Assembly (NCBI GenBank): GCA_001579985.1
Contig: LRSR01011478.1
Location: forward strand, 1 to 56,411
Length of the DNA stretch: 56,411 bases
Source of the DNA: Hypsibius dujardini
Lineage: Eukaryota > Tardigrada > Eutardigrada > Parachela > Hypsibiidae
Direction of reading: 5' to 3'
Shown: positions 48,101 through 56,411 of the stretch, in pieces
How the letters are laid out: each line of letters opens with the position of its first letter
Position numbering within the stretch: the stretch's first letter is position 1
Notes under the pieces: model-generated
The model's input: the letters and a program-made list of their open reading frames with translations, nothing else
What the model was told of the DNA's origin: nothing
The model's database searches: none
Translations under genes and position numbers: made by a program

Positions 48101-50660
48101 GAATGTCGGTTGCTGATGGAGTATGTCGTGGGGAGGAATGTCGAAGGCCGGAATGCCGTGCGATGTCGTCTGCGATAACACAAAAAATGAAGGTCAAGAA
48201 GACAGTTATGCAAGAATATGTACACATGCTGCGAGCCGTCGTTCAGGCGCCTGAACAAGTACCTTTCTGTGTCGGAGTATGAAATCATTACCGAAGAGAT
48301 TTGAATGCGAAGGGGAACGGAAAATGAATGAATAAAGGGGCAGAGAGAAAAACAAGGCAGGCAGACAGACAAGACCACACAATGCCCAGACAGTAGTACA
48401 GACAGACAGACAAGACCAACGAGATGTACAGACAGACACAGAACAACAGATGGAGAGACAGATGTACAGACAGTCAAACAGACAAACAAACAGGTATATG
48501 ACAGATAGATTGGACAAACAGGCATACATACAAAAAGGCAGATAGAGAGACAGACAAACAGAGGGATAGACATAGAGCAGAGAGAGACACAGACACACAG
48601 ACAGACAGACAGACAGACACACACACACACACAGATATACAGGCAGACAGACACAAACACGCCAAGCCCGCAGTCGCAGACCGGGAGACAGACAAACAGA
48701 CTGACTGGAATCACTGATTGTCCATTACAGTATTGTAGATCGTCTAATAATCTGATGAGTTCCCTCGGTGAATATGCTTTGAAATCATCAAACTACATGT
48801 GGATCAATACAAAAATTCAAGGCTAATCGTAACCCCTCGGAGGTTTCTCGTTTTGCCACAGTACACTCTCGTGGGCGGCGGTAGTAGTGGTAGTGGCCTT
48901 GATGGGAGCTCGTTAGCGCAACAGCAACCACCAATTAGCCCCAGTTGTCTGACTCCATCTCACGCCGAATACACCATTCACTACTTCTCCGTACATCACA
49001 TCCAAACCATACACCCATTCGCGTTATCCAAAAAAAGTTTTATGACCAATAATTACGTATATATTGCAGTGGATGGGGGCAGCCAGGTGTGTAAGAACAC
49101 AACAGCGCGAAAAAACCGCCCCAGAGAGACTCTCCTCCATCGACACACGCGCTACAAACACGAAAACACTTACCGGTTGGAAGCTTTTTGGCCGGCGATT
49201 CTTCGGCTTAATGGCAATTCTATGTTTGGCCGCGTCGTGTGATAACACAGGGATCGCTTCATTTCGCGACGGCGGCGGTGGGGCAGTCGTCAAGAACGAC
49301 GAAGCGTGCTGATGAAGACCGCCGCTGGAATGGTAGGCGTTACTCTCCTGCCGCTGCTGGACCAGCGAGATCTGGGAGGATCGATGCGTGACAGTCCGTT
49401 GCTGCTCAAGGAGGCTGGCGTTGGTCATGTTGGAGTACTGGTTGTTGAGGAGGTCCGAATTGCTAAGATAACTGACCATACTGGCGGTGCTGTTGTAGTT
49501 GCTGTGCTGTTGCTGTTGGTGTTGGCGATGAGCAGCAGCAGTTCCCACCGAAGTGGACAGCGAGGACCCTCCCGGAAGTAGCATCTGGTGGTGGTTGTTG
49601 TGGTCAGGATCGGGCGCAGAGTCGGCGCGGACGCGCGATGCAAATGACGGGTCGTTGGTGCCGGAGTTAAGGCGTTTGGCGCGGACGAACATCTTACTCT
49701 CTAGTTCCGACTAGAGAAGTGAAAACAGGGAGAAGTGTTAGTACACACAATCGGGAGGAAAAGTAAACAGCAATCCAGCCGGAACGCGGTGGGCAAACAA
49801 GCAACCGCAGGCGATGCTATAATCAATAGGATTGGACGAGACTCCAATTCCACTGGAGTTCTCCTCCAGTGGAAGCGAAAATGGTCGGGTGAATTTCATG
49901 AAAAGATAAAATTCTCATTTGCAATTCTAAGTTGCATTTTTTGAAGAAAAAACTTTACTCCCATTACATCCAGCCAAAATAGGCAAAGATAAATAAACAG
50001 AAGACAGAAGTCAGAAATCGAACAGAAACTGCCAAAATTCACCTGATTCCATTGGAAATGGAATTACAGTTTCGCACACAATGGATCTGGAAGCGGAGGG
50101 ACTTCCTCACCTTCTTCCTTCCTCCTCTCATTCTCAAATGGAAACTGAAACCTCACTGCATTCCAATTCAATGTTTTTCTAACATAGATGCACCTTTCCC
50201 TCAAAATAAGTAAAAGTATTTCACACAAGTTGAACAAAGCCAAGCATCCATAAAGGCGTTAAAAGCATTCAAAACAATTCAGGGAAACTGCCTAATGATC
50301 CCATAGGGGCGTTAAAAGCAATCCAAACAATTCAGGGAAACTGCCTAATGATCCCATAGAGATCAACACTGAAGAAATAAATTCCACCCAATTTCAGCCA
50401 AATTTCGAATGATTTTTATTATATAATGGCTAGAACTTACCCGCAGTGCGGAATTGGAGATATCCATGAGGGAGGAGCCGTTGCCGGATGAGGAGAGCGC
50501 GCTGCTGGAATTGCGGTCAACAATTTTGCCGTCTAACCCGCGAGAGATGCGGATCATTTTGCGTGGCCGAAAATGGTCGTGCTGGTGGAAAATACTGTCG
50601 TGGCTCTGCGTGCGCCGATACAGGTTGTCCAAGTCCTCATTCTCTCCCTCGCATGTCGGT
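45172..50660 (-). CDS. CRACD/CRACDL-like actin regulator (5' end not found)
   Basis: A large, mostly disordered Ser/Pro/Thr-rich protein. Two N-terminal landmarks match the DUF4592 region of CRACD (KIAA1211), which antagonises actin capping protein: RRTQSHDSIFHQHD (exon 50442-50660) and LSHDAAKHRIAIKPKNRRPK (exon 49074-49710). The exon starting 48169 has an SH3-ligand-like PPPVPPKRF. The last exon (45172-46774) ends with PAWIALAQEKRKRIGL, like the C-terminal W-containing motif of that family. Exons 50442-50660, 49074-49710 and 48169 onward join in phase 0. Near 47636 the open frame changes inside an ACGACG repeat without an obvious splice pair. This could be an unrecognised intron, an alternative exon, or a small length error. 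A second open segment (TSDEFKNVFSKVRKH and on) covers about 47630-47290. Upstream exons, including the start codon, were not recognised. Confidence 0.62.
48350..48690. repeat. CAGA array in a CRACD-like intron
   Basis: Imperfect CAGA, CACA and GGCA tetramers in the intron between the exons ending at 48169 and starting at 49074 (minus-strand gene). Confidence 0.93.
50255..50359. repeat. Direct tandem duplication, 53-bp unit, two copies
   Basis: GGCGTTAAAAGCATTCAAAA, followed by CAATTCAGGGAAACTGCCTA and ATGATCCCATAG, is immediately repeated with two or three base changes. It lies in an intron of the CRACD-like gene. Confidence 0.88.
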
Positions 50661-51484
50661 CTGCAAAAAAAAACTCGAAATTGCGGATTGGAAAATTGGG
50701 GAGAAAAACAGTGGAGATTTTCAAGGCGAACAACGACAACGCAGAAGGAATGATTTCGAAGACAGAATAATTTCCATAATTTCCCATGCCAAGCACTGCG
50801 CGCATGGTCAGTGCAAGCGGGCGAACGAGAAATGCTTGTCACGCTTATTAGGCGTAGCTCAGTAGAATTTCGACCAATCACAAATCGGATCTACTTAGAC
50901 TTCCGGAAAAATGACCGCGAGAAAAGATCAACAGAATGCGATAAATTATTAAATTTTCACTAAAAAATCCGAGAAATTTTTTCATTTCTTTGGCAAAATT
51001 TTGCCCACACTGATTGCTACGGACGAAGTCAGCTGATCAATAACCTCGGCAGAGGCTGAGTCCGCCTACTGGGCGAGCATATGTCATTTTTCAACTAATT
51101 AGCAATTCGGTTGTGCAGAAATGGACATTGGTCAATAAAAAAACGTCTCGAACCTGTTTGGTGGCTCAGAATTAGAGTTGGGGAATACGAAACTTATTTT
51201 TCAAATGTATCTAATATGTTGGTAACCACAATATTTTTGCCAAACGCATGTGCAAGAGAGACACGACAGGTCAGACACTCAAGCTCTCCCTTTCCCTCCG
51301 TACTGTATATCGATTTACATACCACGACGCTGACCTTCAGTCTAACAACTGCCCACTGCGTTCTCTCTCTCTCTACACGCGGTCGATGAAAATTCCTCCA
51401 GCTGACCGCAACTTGATCCGCAAAATCGAGAAAATGAACTCTCACTCTGATGTCTGTCTGTCTCTCTCATAAATCGCATCGCCA

Positions 51485-51518
<34 letters not shown>

Positions 51519-52058
51519 AGGGAGGCAGACAGACATTGGAGATCCGGCCCCATTATTGATACTAATCAACTTTGGACTACCGGAAAAGTGCCGAGCATTA
51601 CAGCTCGCTCGTCCCTCTATCAGACGCAGGCACATATAAGAATATAGGAATAATCAATGTGGCCAAGTGCTCAATCGCACACACAGACAGACAAGCAAAG
51701 ACGCTAATCCCGTGCATTTCCGCCTGACCAGACATTCAGACAACAGCACACTGTACCATACTGTAAGCAAGTCATATTCTAAAGTCTGAAAGGCACACAC
51801 ATCAGAAGCTTTTAAAAGTATTACGACTCTGAGAGAGAGAGACAGAGAGAGAGACCTCCATATAACTTTCCTCATGATCATAACGTTCTTTGTACTCTCC
51901 CCATAACCGCATCAAAAAGAACTATAAAAATTCATATACGGTAGTACACATCCTGCTGTCATTTAATAAGTTTTTCACGCATTATTAAACACCAAAGTTC
52001 TCCCGTAGGCGAATTTTTCAGAATCACTCATAATGTCGGCACGCTCTTGTAGCGTAAA

Positions 52059-52320
52059 ATGTTCACCCACTCGCTCCCTTCCTCGCTCACTCACTCGTTC
52101 ACACACTCGCCCTCTCCCTCACTCGCTCACACACTCGCTCACACACTCGCTCACACACTCGCTCACTCACTCGCTCACTCGCTCACACACTCGCTCTCTC
52201 TCTCTCCCTCTCTCGTTCGCTCGCTCTCTCCCTCACTCGCTCACACACTCGCTCACTCGCTTCTCCCTCACTTGCTCACACACTCGCTTACACACTCGCT
52301 CGCTCACTCACTCGCTCAGA
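52059..52320. repeat. CTCGCTCACACA array
   Basis: Mixed units of CTCGCTCA, CTCACACA and TCTCTC over about 260 bp. No neighbouring coding sequence. Confidence 0.93.
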
Positions 52321-53554
52321 AGTCTCGCCATAAAAAAAACGTATTACCCCAATAGTAATAATAAAGTGCGCATAGTAAATAGTGGTGTTGAATTAGAGTG
52401 CTAAGCTATTGCACACGTGCTCAAGGGATGACAAATTTTTCCCTGTTTTGTAAACACATTTTTTTCCACATCCATTAAATATGCACATGTTCACTCACCA
52501 ACGTCAGCAGTAAAAATTTCCAAGTCGGTGGGAAAATTTTCAAGGCGGTGAGAGAATTAATTTTCCGGGTAGGATTTTTTTCGACACAGTGTCAGATTAT
52601 TGGAATGTTGTTGGCGCGTGGGATGGGATGGGATTACGTGGTAGTATTTGAAGGTTACAACACAACAACCGCGGGAAAATAATATTGTGATAAACACTTG
52701 TCAAAACGCTCCCGTGCACACGAAAGTTTTGTAAATATTAAATTTTGTACGCAGTCCGGACCTTTTTCGACAGTGTGTACTATACAGAGTAGTGTATACC
52801 AGCATGCATCTGGGTCGTTTGGTTCGCCGATTGAGCGCTCATCTCGCTCGATGTCGACCCTCCCCTTCCATATCAGTTTACACTGGTGGGAAGAATTACA
52901 TATGATCGACTCTGTAAATGATACGCCAGTATACAGCACTCATACAATAGGCATTACAGAGGTCTTTCATTTACACGCGACCACTTGCGCAGTTCTCTTC
53001 CTGTGCGCGCACATGTGCGTTTTCTGCACATCTCACTAAAAAAATTGCGCAGCAAAGTTGTTGTGGTTCACCTCGTCAGTTGGAAATTTCGCTTTCTTTA
53101 AAAATGGTGGCTCTAATTAGTTTTGGCTCCAACCCTCTACCAGCTCAATTATTCCTCCAGATATAGCATGGCGCTTCATAGTTCATGAATGAGGAGATAA
53201 GATGCGAGGACCCAGTAACAAGGAGGTTACTGTTTTCCTAGCCCGCGTTACGGATCGTCAAACGGAACTAGCGTCGCGAACTGCGTTTTAGTGTATAAAT
53301 ATTTTGCTGCAATTTTGTTTACTTTTTCTCGGTAAGCATTCGCGTTCAATTAAACTGCCGTAGCGTAAAAATATGGATGGCCCATGTCTCTAATCAACGT
53401 TGTTGAGAATTGAAATAAATTGCTGTCGCTTCAACTTTTTTTATGAAATGCTCTTGAAATAGTAATCGAAGTGCCGAATATGTGGCGCCAAAAACAGCAA
53501 CTCTGACACAACGACAATTCGGTACTTGCGTGTGCTACCCCGTCTATATAAACA

Positions 53555-53706
53555 GACAGAAAGACACACAGACACACAGACACACAGAGAGACAGACAGA
53601 CACAGAGACAGACAAACAGACACACAGACACACAGACACACAGACAGACAGACAGACACACAGACAGACACACAGACAGACACACAGACACACAGACAAA
53701 CAGACA
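53555..53706. repeat. CAGA/CACA array
   Basis: Alternating CAGACACA and CAGACAGA tetramers, about 150 bp. Confidence 0.95.
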
Positions 53707-54269
53707 GTAGGAGTACTCGAACTTGTAAGGGCCATGAAAATTATATCTTTCGGTCAATCTGGAAATATATTTATTTTCTAGATTTATTTTATTATATTTT
53801 ATTTTATGTGTGTATTTTATGTGAACATGCACATAAGTCTTCGGAAAAAAAATTGAAATTCATGAAATTTAGTACGTACGATTTACGAGTGTACTCGTAC
53901 ATGTAATTATGCCGCAAAGCAACAAGAATAGAATAATCGAAACAAACAGATATGTAGGAGTAAAGCGAATTTAATTTGATTATACAGTCGTCATCTGGAG
54001 ACGAGAAAGTTCAAGCAGTCAACGACTTCCTTGACGGTTATCCGAGCTTTTTTATAAAGATTAATGACGCTGTTGGCAACAGGGCGAATTCGATGTCTAT
54101 ATCTGTGCAATAAATTAGTTTTTTGATCGATTGCATGATCGTGTCCTTATAAATCGGGCGCATATTGAAGTATATAAAACGCCGAATAACTTACGGTAAT
54201 ATCAGAAACACTAAAATAAGCGGAGCATTCTATCCGTTCCAAAATAAACAAACGAGACGGGCAACTAAT

Positions 54270-54386
54270 TCAAGACAGATACACAGACAAACAGACAGGC
54301 GGGCAAGCAGGTAAGCAGGCAGGCAGACAGACAGAAAGACAGAAAAACAGACAGACAGACAGACACATAGACACACAGACACACTT

Positions 54387-54422
<36 letters not shown>

Positions 54423-54505
54423 CAACAGACAGACAGACAGACAGACAGACAGATAGACAGACAGACAGACAGACAGGCAGATAGGCAGACAGGCAGACAG
54501 ACACT
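54270..54505. repeat. CAGA array
   Basis: CAGACAGA with GGCA and CATA variants over about 235 bp. Confidence 0.95.
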
Positions 54506-55934
54506 GCGTGAATCTCATCCCTTCAGAAGTCAATACTTAAATATGTTCCATTGTGGAAACAGGTCAGTTATTAATAAGTAACGGACCGTTTTACCAGCGC
54601 ACTCTTGGCATATTATTGACATTTGTTTCTGAGTAAGCGAACCCGCTGTACCGACACCGCCGCCAATTTTGAAGTTCGAAATCATCCTTCTTATCTCGTC
54701 AAACACTCTTATCTCCCCCGGTCCGGACAATCAAACCCCCTTTTGAGATCAACACACAGTCCACGATAACATACTGCATCAAATGTCTCCAACAGCGAGC
54801 CAAAAACAGCACTTAAAAGTCTAATTTAGTCTTCGACTAGGATCAAATAATACCACCGCATGAGTGACTTACGGGAGAGGAGCGACTAGTTCGCCGTGCA
54901 AATTATTATACACGATCCAGTTTTTAATCCATAATACCAGTAATACATCGGGCGAACCCGGTCGAAGAGAACAAGAATAACCGGCAAATAAAAAGAAGCC
55001 GGCAACCGACGAGATAAGTTTCGATCACACACCGCGCCGCAGAAAATGCAAATTTACATACGCACGGAATATAAATTCAAGTCAAACAAATCCAGTGTGC
55101 CGGCAACCCTTTTTTGTACGAAATAAGCCTGTCTGTCTCTCTGTCTCTCTGTTTGTCTGTCTGTTGTGTTCGATACCCGAAAAAAGTGAAGCGCTGGCCG
55201 GAAACGCGCACATGGGAAAGGGAATATATATGTATATATGTATATATATATCAGTATCAATACTACGCATACATATATGTAGAGACAACCCGACGAACAT
55301 AACAGTGTGCAGTGTCAAGTGTACAACTCAAGGGGAAAAAGTCAACGCACAATTTTTTGACAGACACAATCTGTCACCTCGCTGAGAAGATTTCCTCTTC
55401 AACGATATAGTCCTCTCTCACTGGTAAGAAACTCATCCGGCACGTAGTACTACAGTGCAGTAAGGCGGTCTTTCTATTTACATTACACGTTTCTTGAGAG
55501 CGAGAGAGAGAGAGTGCTGTATGTGTGTGTAGTGTGTGTCACTTAAGAAAAATGTCTTCGAGAGAGTTGAGAAAGATGGCAGGCAAAAAGTGGTATGTGT
55601 TAATAGGCGACGACCAATCGAACGACCCAGTTGATCAGCTGCGTGGGTTCTTCGCGCGGAGACAGACACAACGTTACGCATTATATTATTATACACCGCC
55701 GGGAAGGGTGTGATCGTCGTATAGACGAGTCGATTGTCTGTCCGTGTGTCCACAATCGATGAGCATTAAAAACGCCTGACGGAGCAATAACTTTTTTTTG
55801 CCTCACTTAATTGATTGTATTTGCGTGCCTGTGTGTACATGTATATAAAATAAAATAATTAGAAAGCCATCGCGGCACAATAAACCGGCTTTAAGGCAAT
55901 TGTCTGAGAGAGGATCGCGAGCCCGCCTACGTCG

Positions 55935-55944
55935 GGTCTGTGTG

Positions 55945-55984
<40 letters not shown>

Positions 55985-56050
55985 CTTGCCTGCTTGCCTG
56001 TCTGCCTGCCTACCTGCCTACCTGCTAGCCTGCTTACCTGCCTGCCTGCT
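55935..56050. repeat. CCTG tetranucleotide array
   Basis: Run of TGCC units with TTGCC and TACC variants near the right edge of the window. Confidence 0.95.
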
Positions 56051-56411
56051 TTTGATGGGTGGGGGGAAAGAATGCATATATAAGGAATCAGGATGAGTGT
56101 GTGTTTTTTCGACGACGACGACTTGGAAAAGTGCCCAGTTAATTAACGCCACGGCATGGCGGTACGAAAACAAGGGTGATACATTTAAACTGGCATATGT
56201 CATTGTGTACTGTTATTCACAACAGACGAATACTGATGATATGTGTGCTGGAGGGAGCGGAAAAAACAACTTTGACGTGGGCGATTTCGATTTTGATTAA
56301 TTTAAAGTGCGTGTGTTTGCGTGCGAACGTGTTTTGTGCGTTCTGAAGTCCGTTTTTAGTTGGCCACGCATGCTCAAGTGCTGTGGATTTTTTTGCCAGA
56401 TCCCCGAGCTC

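Larger units (their letters stand above)
50661..56411. other. Gene-poor 5.7-kb flank of the CRACD-like gene
   Basis: No coding sequence could be supported. Simple repeats dominate: AGGC repeats at about 51488-51530, CTCGCTCA at 52.06-52.32 kb, CAGA at 53.55-53.71 and 54.27-54.51 kb, TATA/CATA near 55.23 kb and CCTG at 55.94-56.05 kb. The missing 5' exon(s) and promoter of the CRACD-like gene may lie here. Confidence 0.55.

Noticed and set aside
54530-54730. 66-residue minus-strand ORF (SGPGEIRVFDEIRRM...) as a 5' exon of the CRACD-like gene
   Set aside because: No family motif and no demonstrable splice link to the exon at 50442-50660.
55552-55713. 53-residue ORF MSSRELRKMAGKKWYVL...
   Set aside because: Starts with a plausible ATG but is short, matches nothing recognised and has no clear splice donor; it could be chance.

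Overview
This window is animal nuclear DNA. It has multi-exon genes with GT-AG introns, conserved animal orthologues on both strands, and no operons, ribosome-binding sites or prokaryotic features. The gene set (PCF11, RBM26/27, DHDH, NFXL1, PGAP2, MRM1, ATG13, Scratch, a CRACD-like gene) points to a bilaterian invertebrate with a fairly compact genome. Introns run from about 50 bp to about 1 kb. Lineage below Bilateria cannot be fixed by eye. A strong signature is the abundance of CAGA/CTGT tetranucleotide arrays and ATTGATTG-type repeats in introns and intergenic DNA.

Layout. 0.2-6.1 kb (-): PCF11, a pre-mRNA cleavage and termination factor. 6.2-8.9 kb: gene-poor DNA with a hAT-type MITE, a short MITE, a 380-bp foldback element and a tandem repeat. 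8.9-14.7 kb (-): RBM26/27. 15.1-15.8 kb: CCGT-type array. 16.1-20.9 kb (+): two tandem dihydrodiol dehydrogenase genes, each predicted to have a signal peptide. 21.2-21.8 kb: a second CCGT-type array. 21.9-22.9 kb (-): single-exon rhodopsin-like GPCR. 23.1-24.3 kb: two different tandem arrays of palindromic units. 24.4-29.7 kb (+): NFXL1. 30.7-32.3 kb (-): PGAP2, head to head with MRM1 (32.6-35.8 kb, +) across a 263-bp intergenic gap. 37.2-39.9 kb (+): ATG13. 40.8-41.7 kb: two foldback elements. 41.9-44.0 kb (+): Scratch-type zinc-finger repressor. 44.3-44.9 kb: two palindromic elements. 45.2-50.7 kb (-, 5' end not found): CRACD-like actin regulator. 50.7-56.4 kb: no convincing gene, only simple repeats.

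Most genes are unrelated housekeeping genes: RNA 3'-end processing and RNA binding, GPI-anchor maturation, mitochondrial rRNA methylation, autophagy initiation. There is no sign that they form one pathway. The most unusual parts are the pair of secretory-type DHDH paralogues, which show gene-conversion-like identity tracts and are bracketed by the only two CCGT arrays in the window, and the many unrelated foldback or palindromic elements. One of these occurs in two copies, full length at 44.6 kb and partial inside an MRM1 intron. No retroviral, LTR or other virus-like element was recognised.
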